Source of the DNA: Amycolatopsis sp. GM8
GTDB taxonomy: Bacteria; Actinomycetota; Actinomycetes; Mycobacteriales; Pseudonocardiaceae
NCBI RefSeq assembly: GCF_021653975.1
Contig: NZ_JAJKFK010000002.1
Span: forward strand, 1,090,432-1,154,431
Reading direction: 5' to 3'
Length of the DNA stretch: 64,000 bases
The notes under the pieces are model-generated. The model worked only from the letters and a program-made list of their open reading frames with translations. It was not told where the DNA came from and made no database searches. Position 1 is the first letter of the stretch; each line of letters opens with the position of its first letter. Shown in pieces: positions 9,195 through 21,886 of the stretch. A program made the position numbers and the translations under genes.

Positions 9195-10291
9195 GTGACC
9201 CGTTGGTGAAGGTGGAAGGCATCGAGGTGCACTTCCCGATCAAGCGCGGCGTCGTGCTCGACCGGACGGTCGGCCACGTCTACGCGGTCGACGGGGTGGA
9301 CCTGGAGATCCAGCGCGGCGAGACCTACGGCCTCGTCGGCGAATCCGGTTGTGGCAAGACGACGCTGGGCCGCGGCCTGCTCCGGCTGATCGAGCCGACC
9401 GGCGGCCGCGTGGTGTTCGACGGGACGGACCTGTCGAAGCTCAAGGGCGAGTCGCTGCGGACGATGCGGCGGCGGATGCAGATGGTCTTCCAGGACCCGC
9501 TGTCCAGCCTCGACCCGCGGCAGTCGGTCGAGTCGATCCTCGTCGAGGGCATGCGCGCGCATGGTCTGGACAAGGGCCGGGACAGCACTCGCAAGCGTTT
9601 GCGGGAGCTGCTGAGCGCGGTTGGGCTGCCGGAGACCTCGCTGCGGAAGTACCCGCACGAGTTCTCGGGCGGGCAGCGGCAGCGCATCGGGATCGCGCGG
9701 GCGCTCGCCGTGGAACCGGACCTGATCGTCGCGGACGAACCGGTGTCGGCGCTCGACGTGTCCGTGCAGGCGCAGGTGATCAACCTGCTCGAAGACCTGC
9801 AGGAGACGCTCGGGCTGACCTACCTGGTGATCGCCCACGACCTCGCCGTGGTGCGGCACATCTCCGACCGGATCGGCGTGATGTACCTGGGCTCGCTGGT
9901 CGAGGAGACCGACTCCGAGACGCTGTACGCCGAGCCGCTGCACCCGTACACGAAGGCGCTGCTGTCGGCGATCCCGGTGCCGGACCCGCGCGTCGAGGAC
10001 AGCCGCGAGCAGATCCTGCTCGCCGGCGACCTGCCCTCACCGGCGGCGCCGCCGTCGGGGTGCAGGTTCCACACGCGGTGCCCGTGGCGGCAGGAAACCC
10101 TGTGCGACACCGACCGTCCGCAGTTGCGGGAGATCGGCACCGGGCACCGGGTGGCCTGCCACTGGGCCGAGGACATCCAGGCCGGCCGGATCACACCGCA
10201 CGAGGTCGAGGCCGAACTGGTCGAGGTCGACGCCGGTGCCGGGCCCGCGGTGCCACACGCCGCCTCGGTGACGGAGATGCTGGAGCCCTGA
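9191..10291 (+). CDS. Peptide ABC transporter ATPase (DppF-like)
   Basis: Second ATPase of the importer (366 aa from [10 protein letters not shown]). This ATG was chosen because it overlaps the previous stop in ATGA; the open frame runs 47 codons further upstream but inside the preceding gene. Walker [10 protein letters not shown]-loop [11 protein letters not shown], signature FSGGQRQR, Walker [13 protein letters not shown] and HDLAVV are all present. The C-terminal cysteine motif ([15 protein letters not shown]) is also kept. It closes the operon. Confidence 0.95.
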   Translation: MSDPLVKVEGIEVHFPIKRGVVLDRTVGHVYAVDGVDLEIQRGETYGLVGESGCGKTTLGRGLLRLIEPTGGRVVFDGTDLSKLKGESLRTMRRRMQMVFQDPLSSLDPRQSVESILVEGMRAHGLDKGRDSTRKRLRELLSAVGLPETSLRKYPHEFSGGQRQRIGIARALAVEPDLIVADEPVSALDVSVQAQVINLLEDLQETLGLTYLVIAHDLAVVRHISDRIGVMYLGSLVEETDSETLYAEPLHPYTKALLSAIPVPDPRVEDSREQILLAGDLPSPAAPPSGCRFHTRCPWRQETLCDTDRPQLREIGTGHRVACHWAEDIQAGRITPHEVEAELVEVDAGAGPAVPHAASVTEMLEP

Positions 10292-10335
10292 CGCGGGTAC
10301 CCTGGCGGGAACCCGGCAGCAAGGGAGCCTGAAGA

Positions 10336-10998
10336 GTGCACATCGACCAGTGGCTGGAGACGATCCCGCCACTTCTCGTGTACATCACGGTCGGCGTCGT
10401 GATCGGCGTCGAAAGCCTCGGCATCCCGCTGCCCGGCGAGATCGTGCTGGTCAGCGCCGCACTGCTGGCGTCGACCCACCCGGGGCTCAACCCGTGGATC
10501 GTCGGCATCGTCGGCAGTGCGGGCGCGATCATCGGGGACAGCATCGGTTACCTGATCGGCCGCAAGGGCGGGCAACGACTGTTCGACTGGGCCGGCCGGA
10601 GGTTCCCGAAACACTTCGGGCCCGAACACGTGCACAATGCCGAGCGGATCTTCGCGCGCCGCGGTGTGTGGGCGGTGTTCTTCGGCCGATTCGTCGCGAT
10701 CCTGCGCATCCTGTGCGGGCCGCTCGCCGGTTCGCTGCACATGCACTACTGGAAGTTCCTCGCGGCGAACGCCCTCGGCGGCATCGTCTGGGCCGGCGGC
10801 ACGACGGCGCTGGTGTACTCGCTCGGCGTCGTGGCGGAGCAGTGGCTGTCCCGGTTCTCCTACATCGCGCTGGGCGCGGCCGTGGTCGCGGGCGTGATCA
10901 TCAGCCTGGTGATCAAGCGGCGGATGGGCCGCCGCCATCACGAGGAGGAGACGGCGAGCCCTTCCTCTTCGTCGGAGACGGCTTCGGCCGAGCGCTGA
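10336..10998 (+). CDS. DedA family membrane protein
   Basis: Polytopic membrane protein of the DedA/SNARE-associated family (220 aa); members act in membrane homeostasis and lipid carrier flipping. The start is GTG with AAGGGAG eight bases upstream. It shows the amphipathic entry ESLGIPLPGEIVL, the glycine-rich GRKGGQRLFDWAG and the conserved FFGRFVAILRILCGPLAG with its essential arginines. The charged Ser-rich C-terminus overlaps the convergent exporter gene by 61 bases. Confidence 0.9.
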   Translation: MHIDQWLETIPPLLVYITVGVVIGVESLGIPLPGEIVLVSAALLASTHPGLNPWIVGIVGSAGAIIGDSIGYLIGRKGGQRLFDWAGRRFPKHFGPEHVHNAERIFARRGVWAVFFGRFVAILRILCGPLAGSLHMHYWKFLAANALGGIVWAGGTTALVYSLGVVAEQWLSRFSYIALGAAVVAGVIISLVIKRRMGRRHHEEETASPSSSSETASAER

Positions 10999-11861
10999 CG
11001 GTTGGGCAGTGAGCCCAGCAGCACCCCGGCGACGATCACCAGCCCGGCCAGGATTTCGGTCAGCTGCGGCGTTTCGTGCAGTAGTAGGAAGGACGCGCTG
11101 ATCCCGACCACGGGCACCAGCAGGGAGAACGGCGCGACGACACCGGCGGGGTGGCGGCGCATGAGCGTCGTCCAGATGCCGGCGCCGGCGAGCGTGCCGA
11201 GCAGCACGACGTAGGCCAGGCCGCCGAGCCCGATCCAGCCGTCCACGGTGCCGATCGTGGCGAGCGAATGCCATTGCGCGGCGGGGCCTTCGAAGATCAG
11301 CGACAGCACGAACATCGGGATCGGCGGCACGACCGACGTCCACAGCGTGAAATGCAGCCCGTTGTCCGGCCGGGCCTGCCGCGCGCAGATGTTGCCGGCG
11401 GCCCAGCTGAGCGCGGCGAGCACGGTCAGCACGACCGGTAGCAGCACGGCGTGCTCCGCCTGGTGCCAGGCGATCACCGCCAGCCCGCCGACCGCGAGCA
11501 CGATGCCGGTCAGTTGCCGCAGCGAAAGCCGTTCCCGCAGCAGGAAACCGGCGAGCACCACGGTGAACGGCGCCGAGGCCTGCAGCACGAGTGACGCGAG
11601 CCCGGTCGGCATGCCGATGTTCAGCGCGATGAACAGCAACGCGAACTGGCCGGTGCCGAAGCAGAGGCCGAAGCCGACCAGCCAGCGCAGTTTCACCTTG
11701 GGGCGCGGGATGAACAGGATCGTCGGGATGGCGATCACGAGGAACCGCAGCGCACCCGCGAACAGTGGCGGGAAGTGGCCGATCAGGTAGTGGACGGCGA
11801 GGAAGTTGCAGCCCCAGATGACGGCGACGAACACGGCGAGCAGACGGTCACGAGCACCCAC
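10938..11861 (-). CDS. EamA family (DMT superfamily) transporter
   Basis: Inner-membrane transporter with ten predicted helices made of two EamA repeats (307 aa), probably an exporter of a small metabolite or amino acid. The first repeat begins LLAVFVAVIWGCNFLAVHYL, the second near VVLTVLAALSWAAGNICARQ. It is divergent from a LysR-type regulator 77 bases away, the arrangement seen for many exporter/LysR pairs. The substrate is not predictable. Confidence 0.88.
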   Translation of the reverse strand: MGARDRLLAVFVAVIWGCNFLAVHYLIGHFPPLFAGALRFLVIAIPTILFIPRPKVKLRWLVGFGLCFGTGQFALLFIALNIGMPTGLASLVLQASAPFTVVLAGFLLRERLSLRQLTGIVLAVGGLAVIAWHQAEHAVLLPVVLTVLAALSWAAGNICARQARPDNGLHFTLWTSVVPPIPMFVLSLIFEGPAAQWHSLATIGTVDGWIGLGGLAYVVLLGTLAGAGIWTTLMRRHPAGVVAPFSLLVPVVGISASFLLLHETPQLTEILAGLVIVAGVLLGSLPNRQRSAEAVSDEEEGLAVSSS

Positions 11862-11900
11862 CGGTCCAGCTTGCGCTGCCTAATTTTGTAGGACCATCGA

Positions 11901-11918
11901 GATTATGTGCACGGAATC
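11901..11918. promoter_or_regulatory. Candidate LysR-type box
   Basis: GATTATGTGCACGGAATC has inverted GATT/AATC arms and contains the T-N11-A pattern of LysR operators. It lies in the 77-base divergent region between the EamA gene and the LysR gene, where an autoregulated operator is expected. It is supported by position and symmetry only. Confidence 0.4.
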
Positions 11919-11938
11919 TTCAGCTACGCTTCACAATC

Positions 11939-12832
11939 GTGGATATCGGCCGGTTGCGGGTGCTGCGCGAGTTCGCCGACCGCGGCAGCGTGACTTCCGC
12001 CGCACGTGCCCTGCACTGCACTCCGTCGGCGGTTTCGCAGCAGCTTCGGGCGCTGCAGGCGGAGGTCGGCCTGCCGCTGACCGAGCCCGCTGGCCGCGGC
12101 CTGCGCCTCACCGACGCCGGCCGCGCGCTGGTGACCAGTGCGGATGACGTGCTTGCCGCGCTCGACCGGGCGGAGGCGGAGTTGGACACGTACCGCAGCG
12201 AGCCACGCGGCCGGGTGCGGCTCGCGATCTTCCCGTCGGCCGCGCTGATGTTGCTGCCCGGCCTGCTGCACCGGCTCGCCGAGTTCCCGGCGCTGGACGT
12301 GGCTGTCCGCGACGCGGATATGAATCCGCACCAGGTGCCCGGCCTGGTCGCCGATTTCGACATCGTGGTGACCCACCGCGACGAGCAGGCCGAACCGTTC
12401 ACCACCGATCGGCTGGAGGTCGTGCACCTGCTGCGGGAACCGATCGATGTCGCGCTGCCGCCCGGTCACCGGCTCGCGGGCCAGGAGAAGGTCGAGCTCA
12501 CGGACCTGGCGCACGAACCGTGGATCGGCGTGAACGAGGGCTTCCCGGTGGACGACGTGCTGCGGTCCCTGGCCGCGCGCACCGGCGTGCGGCCGCGCCC
12601 GGTACACCGCACGAACGACCTGCGGGTGATCGAGGCGCTGGTCGCGGCCGGGCACGGCATCGCGTTGCTGCCGCGCTACACGATGTCACCCGCGGTCCTC
12701 GCCCGCCCACTCGCCGGCCTGCGCGCGGCCGGGCACATCGAGGCAGTGCTGCGCACCGGCGCATCAGCCCGCCCCGCGGTGACCACGGTGCTCGACGCCC
12801 TGCACGCAGAATCGGCGGCCCTGACGGACTGA
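11939..12832 (+). CDS. LysR family transcriptional regulator
   Basis: DNA-binding regulator (297 aa, GTG start). The N-terminal winged helix-turn-helix is clear (LRVLREFADRGSVTSAARAL, then TPSAVSQQLRALQAE), followed by the linker helix and a periplasmic-binding-protein-like effector domain. It is divergent from the EamA exporter, the likely target. The effector is unknown; the EamA neighbour suggests that it senses the exported compound. Confidence 0.92.
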   Translation: MDIGRLRVLREFADRGSVTSAARALHCTPSAVSQQLRALQAEVGLPLTEPAGRGLRLTDAGRALVTSADDVLAALDRAEAELDTYRSEPRGRVRLAIFPSAALMLLPGLLHRLAEFPALDVAVRDADMNPHQVPGLVADFDIVVTHRDEQAEPFTTDRLEVVHLLREPIDVALPPGHRLAGQEKVELTDLAHEPWIGVNEGFPVDDVLRSLAARTGVRPRPVHRTNDLRVIEALVAAGHGIALLPRYTMSPAVLARPLAGLRAAGHIEAVLRTGASARPAVTTVLDALHAESAALTD

Positions 12833-12919
12833 TGTTGGGAGGTTCGTGACGGAACAGGCAAGACGCACCGTGGTGGCGCTACGATATGCACGGTTTTCGG
12901 AGAGCGAGGGAGGTGGACC

Positions 12920-13120
12920 ATGACGTCGAGCAATGCGGAGCATCCGTCGCACGAGGAGTTGGATGGTCCGGCCCTGCGGGATGCGCTGTTCGCCGAGAAG
13001 AACGTGCAGCCGATCCGGTCAGTAGATGACTGGGCGTGCGAGGACATCTTCGAGTCCGACGAGGAACTACACGAGTTCCTGGCGTGGGTGGCCGCTGAGC
13101 GGCAGGCCAATCTGGCGTAG
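12920..13120 (+). CDS. Antitoxin of a VapBC-like pair
   Basis: Acidic 66-aa protein with AGGGAGG six bases before its ATG. The acidic C-terminal half (SVDDWACEDIFESDEELHEF) resembles toxin-binding tails of antitoxins; no DNA-binding motif is obvious. Its TAG stop shares a base with the GTG start of the PIN-domain gene (TAGTG), so the two are translationally coupled. The antitoxin role is inferred from size, charge and coupling. Confidence 0.7.
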   Translation: MTSSNAEHPSHEELDGPALRDALFAEKNVQPIRSVDDWACEDIFESDEELHEFLAWVAAERQANLA

Positions 13121-13526
13121 TGGCTTCAGAGGTTGTACTCGATACCGACGTGGCATCGGGCATGTTCAAGCGTGATCTTCCGGCATGGCTTGGCGCGCGC
13201 GGCTGCTGGGCTGTCGCCCAGCGATCACCTTCGTGACCTTAGGTGAACTGAACAAGTGGATGCATCTGCGCTCGTGGGCCCTCCCGCGCCGGGAACGGTT
13301 GGAGAAGTGGATGCAACCGCTTCCTGTCTTTCCGGGCACGCCGAAGGTCGCGCGGGTGTGGGGCGAGATTTCGGCCTACGCGCAGCGCCGGGGCCGTCCG
13401 CGACCGCAGAATGACACCTGGATCGCCGCCTGTTGCCTGGCATTCGAAATCCCGCTGGCCACGCTCAAGGTGAAGGACTATGAGGACTTCGTCGAATACG
13501 AGGGCCTCCAGCTGATCACCGAGTGA
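13120..13526 (+). pseudogene. PIN-domain toxin (VapC-like), frameshifted
   Basis: PIN-domain ribonuclease of the toxin-antitoxin type, split between two frames. From GTG 13120 the frame encodes EVVLDTDVASGMFKRDLPAW, the first catalytic-Asp block, then hits TGA at 13234. The rest (RLLGCRPAITFVTLGELNKW to DTWIAACCLAFEIPLATL) lies in the -1 frame from about 13194. Removing two bases from the CG run at 13193-13201 joins them into a continuous PIN domain of about 134 aa. This is either an inactivating mutation, a slippage-prone switch or a sequence error. The downstream half alone has an ATG at 13185 but lacks the first acidic motif. Confidence 0.75.
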
Positions 13527-13559
13527 ACCGGCCTCCCGGTGGGGAGGCCGGTTCCACAC

Positions 13560-15407
<1,848 letters not shown>

Positions 15408-15423
<16 letters not shown>

Positions 15424-15449
15424 CAGCGAAGCAGGAGAGCACGCGCCAC
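15408..15449 (-). CDS. leuA leader peptide (13 aa, Leu-Leu-Leu)
   Basis: A short frame from GTG 15449 encodes VARALLLRCRDGA and ends at TGA 15408-15410, 75 bases before leuA. Three consecutive leucine codons (CTC CTG CTT, 15429-15437) stand next to a hairpin, the layout of a ribosome-mediated amino-acid attenuator; leucine leader peptides before leuA are known in Actinobacteria. A weak -10-like TAGAGT lies just upstream, so the peptide may be translated from a nearly leaderless start. Size and context support it; expression is untested. Confidence 0.65.
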
Positions 15450-15551
15450 CAGGCCACTCTAGCGGCGCGGAGTTGACGATGAAACCGGGCCCGCGACTAA
15501 TCCGTTACCCGTGAGTAGTAATCACCGCCCGGACGTGCCACACTTCCGGGC

Positions 15552-15935
15552 ATGGCCGAGCACGCCGAGAGCAGTGACACCGAGGTCACCGACAAGCAGT
15601 CACGGACCAAGCGTGGCGCCGAGGTGGACTGGCGCCGGGTCAAGGACCAGACCGTCGGGCTGGTCGCGGGCATCGTCCGCTGGGTCGGGCTGATCTTCGC
15701 GATCATCCTCGTCCTGCACGTGATCTTCACGATCGGCTCCGCGAACCCGGACAACGGCATCGTGTCGTGGATCCGCGGCTGGGCGGACACCCTGTCGATC
15801 GGCTTCAAGGACCTGTTCGAGCCGAGCGACGAGAAGCTGCGCGTCCTGGTGAACTACGGCATCGCCGCGCTGTTCTGGCTGATCGTCCCGGGTATCGCCG
15901 CGCGCCTCATCCGCCGGCTCGGCGGCGCGGCCTAG
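15552..15935 (+). CDS. Conserved actinobacterial membrane protein
   Basis: Unrecognised 127-aa protein. A charged N-terminus (about 35 residues) precedes two membrane segments: VGLVAGIVRWVGLIFAIILV and, near the C-terminus, VLVNYGIAALFWLIVPGIAA. The loop between them is extracytoplasmic by the positive-inside rule and contains NPDNGIVSWIRGWADTLS. It is divergent from leuA and converges on the sigma-factor gene with a 4-base overlap. No function can be assigned. Confidence 0.75.
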   Translation: MAEHAESSDTEVTDKQSRTKRGAEVDWRRVKDQTVGLVAGIVRWVGLIFAIILVLHVIFTIGSANPDNGIVSWIRGWADTLSIGFKDLFEPSDEKLRVLVNYGIAALFWLIVPGIAARLIRRLGGAA

Positions 15936-16750
15936 AGCACGCTGATCGAAAGACCGCGGATCCGGCCGGGACCCGCGACGACCTCGTACTCGGTGATCCG
16001 CTCGCCGGAGATCGTGAACAGCAGCGCGATCGTCACGCGCCCGCGCGGTGCGACGACGGCGCCCGGCCGCCCGTCGATCAGTGCGGGCTCGGCGTAGCGG
16101 GCGCGTTCCCGGGAAAGCAGCTTGGCCTCCTCGGCGACGTTCCGCGCCCCGCGCAGTACCGGCGGTGCGACGTCGGCCCGGCGCACGACGTCCGGCGCGA
16201 GGACCGTCAGCAGGCCCGGCACATCACCCTCGCGGACGGCCTCGAGAAATGTGGTGATCACGCGGCGATGCCTTGCCAGATCAGCGGAAGGCGTCGCACC
16301 GCGCACCTTCCGCCGCGCCCGCCCGGCGAGTTTCTTCGTCGCCTCCGGCGACCGGTCGAGTACCGGCGCGATCTCCGCGAACGGCACGGCGAGCACGTCG
16401 TGCAGCACGAACGCGATCCGCTCGGCCGGCGCCAGCGTCTCCAGCACGACCAGCAAGGCGCGGCCGACCGCGTCCGCGAGCACCACCTCCTGTTCGGGAT
16501 CGGCACCGGACACCGGCATGTCTTCGAGCGGTTGCTCGCGCCGGGAACCCCGTGCCCGCAACAGATCCAGGCAGATCCGGGCCGTCACCGTGGTCAGCCA
16601 GCCACCGAGATTCCCGACGTCGCGGGTGTCCGCGCGGTGGTAGCGCAGCCAGGCCTCCTGCACCGCGTCGTCCGCTTCGGACAGTGAGCCGAGCATCCGG
16701 TACGCGACGCCGCGCAGCCGCTCGCGGTGCGTCTCGAATTCGTCAGCCAT
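15932..16750 (-). CDS. ECF sigma factor, ECF41/SigJ type with SnoaL-like C-terminal domain
   Basis: Extracytoplasmic-function sigma factor (272 aa). The start MADEFETHRERL was chosen for the GGAGGGG five bases upstream; the frame is open further. Region 2 (AYRMLGSLSEADDAVQEAWL) and region 4 (FAEIAPVLDRSPEATKKLAG) are followed by an about 100-residue C-terminal extension typical of ECF41 factors, which use it in place of a separate anti-sigma factor. ECF41 genes usually neighbour an oxidoreductase, carboxymuconolactone decarboxylase or epimerase; here an FMN-type oxidoreductase is divergent, and both genes carry matching promoters. Confidence 0.9.
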   Translation of the reverse strand: MADEFETHRERLRGVAYRMLGSLSEADDAVQEAWLRYHRADTRDVGNLGGWLTTVTARICLDLLRARGSRREQPLEDMPVSGADPEQEVVLADAVGRALLVVLETLAPAERIAFVLHDVLAVPFAEIAPVLDRSPEATKKLAGRARRKVRGATPSADLARHRRVITTFLEAVREGDVPGLLTVLAPDVVRRADVAPPVLRGARNVAEEAKLLSRERARYAEPALIDGRPGAVVAPRGRVTIALLFTISGERITEYEVVAGPGRIRGLSISVL

Positions 16751-16751
16751 G

Positions 16752-16778
16752 TGTCCCCTCCGCGCTTCGTGGTCCGTC
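16752..16778 (+). promoter_or_regulatory. ECF41-like promoter of the oxidoreductase gene
   Basis: TGTCCCC at 16752-16758, a 16-base spacer and CGTC at 16775-16778 resemble the reported ECF41 promoter (TGTCACA in the -35 and CGTC in the -10). It points at the FMN oxidoreductase start 39 bases downstream. A mirror-image copy drives the sigma gene. Confidence 0.6.
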
Positions 16779-16786
16779 ATGGCACT

Positions 16787-16813
16787 GACGGATCGGATTC
16801 CGGGAAAGGGACA
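16787..16813 (-). promoter_or_regulatory. ECF41-like promoter of the sigma-factor gene
   Basis: On the minus strand TGTCCCT (16807-16813), a 16-base spacer and CGTC (16787-16790) repeat the architecture of the facing promoter exactly. It points at the sigma gene start 36 bases away, indicating autoregulation. Confidence 0.6.
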
Positions 16814-16817
16814 CCAG

Positions 16818-17378
16818 ATGACTGTGTTGCGTGTGGATTCGAGCATCCGCTACGAGGGTTCGGTCAGCCGCGAGCTGACCGCGAAGCTCGCGGGTGACGA
16901 CGCCGTGCATCGCGATCTCGCCGCGATGCGCGGGCTGGAAGAAGCGTGGCGGGAGGCGGTGCTCGGCGAGCCGGGCCCGCTGGTGGCCGAACTCGCCGAC
17001 GAGGTCGCGGCGGCGGACGCGATCGTCGTCGGCGTGCCGGTCTACGACCTCGGGATCCCCGCCGTGGTGAAATCGTGGCTCGGCCTGGTGATCGCCGACC
17101 CGCGGTTCAACCCGCGGACCGCGCTGGGCAGCGCGCTCGCCGGGGTGCCGGTGACGCTCGTCGCGATGGCACTGCGGCGCGAAGCGCCTCGACCGGGGGC
17201 GGTGGTCGGGCGACGGGTGGGGGGGTGGTGGTACGGGCCCGGCAGCCCGGTCGAAGGGTGGAACCACGCGATTCCTTACCTGCGGCGGATGTTCGCGGAC
17301 GTGTTCGGCGCCGATGTCACGCTGGAAGTCGTCGAAGGCACTGTTCAGAACGCGGCCCGGCCCCAGGCGCCGGTGTAG
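16818..17378 (+). CDS. FMN-dependent NADH-azoreductase-like flavodoxin-fold protein
   Basis: Predicted flavin oxidoreductase (186 aa) of the AzoR/NQO type. The N-terminus VLRVDSSIRYEGSVSRELTA is the phosphate-binding loop of azoreductases, followed by VAELADEVAAADAIVVGVPV and DLGIPAVVKSWLGLV (flavodoxin fold). The ATG at 16818 was chosen because GGGAAAGGG lies just upstream. It is divergent from the ECF41 sigma gene and is its likely target. Its 3' end overlaps the nitroreductase gene by 34 bases. Confidence 0.85.
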   Translation: MTVLRVDSSIRYEGSVSRELTAKLAGDDAVHRDLAAMRGLEEAWREAVLGEPGPLVAELADEVAAADAIVVGVPVYDLGIPAVVKSWLGLVIADPRFNPRTALGSALAGVPVTLVAMALRREAPRPGAVVGRRVGGWWYGPGSPVEGWNHAIPYLRRMFADVFGADVTLEVVEGTVQNAARPQAPV

Positions 17379-17935
17379 GCGAACTCGGCGAGCGGCAGGC
17401 GGCGGCGGGGCGCGCGCTCACGCTGGACGTCGCGTTCCTCGCCGAGCACCTCGGGCTCGGCCTGCACTCCGACGGCGATCGCGACGCGAGGGACAGCGTC
17501 GTCCGGGACGGCGAACTCGCGGCGGGCCGCGTCCGGGTCGAAGCCCGCCATCTGGTGCGCGACCAGCCCCTCGGCGATCGCCTGCAACGCCAGGTTCTGC
17601 CCGGCCAGGCCGAGCCCGTACTCGGCGTACGGGATTTCGCCCTTTTCGTTGCGGGTGATCATGACCGCGATCAGCAGCGCGCCCGCCCGGTGCGCCCACG
17701 ACTGGTTGCGTTTCGTGAGCGTGCCGAGGATGCGGGTGAACGTGTCATCCCCGCGGCGGCCGACGAGATAGCGGGCGGGCTGGGTGTTGCCGAACGACGG
17801 CGCCCAGCGGGCGGCTTCGAGCAGCGCCCGCAGCTGGTCCCAGCTGACTTCGCCGGTCTCGTCGAGCGCACGCGGACTCCACCGCCGCGTGATCAGGTCC
17901 GCGAGGGGCACGCTGCTGTTCGCTGGTTTCCGCAT
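17345..17935 (-). CDS. Nitroreductase family protein
   Basis: FMN-dependent nitroreductase-fold protein (196 aa from MRKPANSSVP, giving the usual length). The FMN-binding arginines in TRRWSPRALD, then RALLEAARWAPSFGNTQPAR and the YGLGLAGQNLALQA helix, are typical. It converges on the azoreductase-like gene, and the two redox enzymes may serve related detoxification roles. Physiological substrate unknown. Confidence 0.88.
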   Translation of the reverse strand: MRKPANSSVPLADLITRRWSPRALDETGEVSWDQLRALLEAARWAPSFGNTQPARYLVGRRGDDTFTRILGTLTKRNQSWAHRAGALLIAVMITRNEKGEIPYAEYGLGLAGQNLALQAIAEGLVAHQMAGFDPDAARREFAVPDDAVPRVAIAVGVQAEPEVLGEERDVQRERAPRRRLPLAEFAYTGAWGRAAF

Positions 17936-17949
17936 GGCCCCCGATGGTT

Positions 17950-18156
17950 TCACACGGTCCGCGCGCACCGGTGACACGTGGGATCGGGGTGCCACGCGTC
18001 CGCCTGCGCGCGCAGCTCACCCCGGATCCGCCGGCGAGATTTCGGCTGATCCCCGTCGTCATACCGCGCCGTACCGAACACGCGCATCTCCGTCCGGCGC
18101 TCTCCGCACACTGGGCACACCACGCGTCGAAACGTCCGGCGGGTCACCAAGTCCAT
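17950..18156 (-). CDS. Small zinc-ribbon-like protein (68 aa)
   Basis: Short gene starting at ATG 18156 with GGGGAGGG immediately upstream. The protein MDLVTRRTFRRVVCPVCGER... ends with a second cysteine pair in DPTCHRCARTV, so CPVC and CHRC could bind one zinc. It is basic and lies 14 bases upstream of the nitroreductase start on the same strand. No family is recognised. Confidence 0.7.
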   Translation of the reverse strand: MDLVTRRTFRRVVCPVCGERRTEMRVFGTARYDDGDQPKSRRRIRGELRAQADAWHPDPTCHRCARTV

Positions 18157-18182
18157 CGACCCTCCCCGGTACTGATTGTGCG

Positions 18183-19328
18183 TCAGATCGCGTAGTGCCA
18201 CACGGTGAGCGCGTAGGCGCCGAACCACGCGCTCAGGACCGCGATACCGCACACGGTCAATACGGCCGTGCCAGGCCGCCGGTTCGACAGCCCGATCGCC
18301 ACCGGCACGAGCAAGGTGAACGCCGGCAGCAGCAAGCGGGGTTTTGCGTGCATCAGCCCGCTGGAACCCAGGCACAGAACCAAGACCGCGGCGGCGTAGA
18401 CCACGAGCGGCCATTCGATCCGCCGCGCCAGCGCGACCGCCAGCAGCACCAGCGCACCGATGATGACCCCGGCGGTCAGCACGGTCATCCCGGTCGGCGA
18501 AACGACGGCCGAGCGCAGAAAGTTCCACGTGGCGAGCCCGCCGTCGAACTTCGTCAGCCAGCCCTGCCACTCCAGGTCGGGCCACGTCCGCAGCTGATCG
18601 GCCAGCCCGGCGTCCGGTCGTACCCGCAGTCCCGTCCACCACAGGTACCCGGCCAGCCCCACGGGCGCGAGCAGGAGCGCGGCGGCTGGGCGCGCGGTGC
18701 CACGGCGCAGCAGGCAGACGAGCGCGGCGAGTCCGACGGCGAGCGCGAGCGCCAGCGCCGTCGAGCGGACGAGCCCCGCGCACGCACAGCAAACGCCCGC
18801 CAGCAGCCACCGTTCCTCGAGCACACCCACCAGTGCCCACACCGCGAGCGCGCAGAACAACGCCTCGGTGTAAGCCATCGACAGCACGACACCCATCGGC
18901 GCCGCCGCGAACAGCGCCACCAGCAGGTAACCCGCGCGCGGCGAACCACCGCGCACGATCCGGCCCAGCCGGGCGAGCCCATAAGCCGCGACGACACCGG
19001 AAATCGCGGAGACGAGCAGGCTCGCCGGCACCAGGCCGATACCGAGCCAAGCCGACAGCCCCTGGGTCAGCAGCGGATAGCCGGCGAAGAACGCACGCGG
19101 GGTGAACGGGTTCAGGTGGCCCTGCGCGTCGAGCACCGGGCCGAGGTCGTAACCGTGCGCGGCGATCTTGAGGTACCACAAGCCATCCCAGGCGGTCAGC
19201 CGATCTAGCAGACCATGCGGGCTCGAAATGGCGAGGACAATCACACCGAAACCACGAAAGGCCAGGTAGATCGCCGCGGGAACGAGCGGCAGCCATCTCT
19301 TTCCGCGCTCCGCCAGGCCGGACGGCAT
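18183..19328 (-). CDS. PIG-V/mannosyltransferase-like GT-C membrane glycosyltransferase
   Basis: Polytopic membrane protein with about nine hydrophobic segments (381 aa from ATG 19328). The early luminal motif LTAWDGLWYLKIAAHGYD matches the WDGxWYxxIAxxGY signature of PIG-V-type mannosyltransferases, which use polyprenyl-phosphate sugars to build extracytoplasmic glycans. The start is uncertain: the frame stays open to a GTG at 19424 and no ribosome-binding site is obvious. The C-terminus ends with a membrane helix. Acceptor unknown. Confidence 0.78.
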   Translation of the reverse strand: MPSGLAERGKRWLPLVPAAIYLAFRGFGVIVLAISSPHGLLDRLTAWDGLWYLKIAAHGYDLGPVLDAQGHLNPFTPRAFFAGYPLLTQGLSAWLGIGLVPASLLVSAISGVVAAYGLARLGRIVRGGSPRAGYLLVALFAAAPMGVVLSMAYTEALFCALAVWALVGVLEERWLLAGVCCACAGLVRSTALALALAVGLAALVCLLRRGTARPAAALLLAPVGLAGYLWWTGLRVRPDAGLADQLRTWPDLEWQGWLTKFDGGLATWNFLRSAVVSPTGMTVLTAGVIIGALVLLAVALARRIEWPLVVYAAAVLVLCLGSSGLMHAKPRLLLPAFTLLVPVAIGLSNRRPGTAVLTVCGIAVLSAWFGAYALTVWHYAI

Positions 19329-19494
19329 GACGAATCGCGGAAAAACCGCTCGTTCAATTGTCAGCACGACGGAAATTTTCTCACGCGGGCGACTACAGCC
19401 TGTGATAGGAGTGGTCGGGGCCACATAAGCACATGGCCCGGCCGGTCAGCCCCGGTAGGCTTCACGAAAAGCGCACCTAGGAGGTCCGATAACA

Positions 19495-21788
<2,294 letters not shown>

Positions 21789-21886
21789 CTTTTCACTCTT
21801 TCGTGCGGCGGCAGGCTCCCGAAGATCGACTGCCCGCGCTTCTAGTGTGGGCGCAGTCTTTCAGCGGGTAAGTCGGGGAGCTGCCG

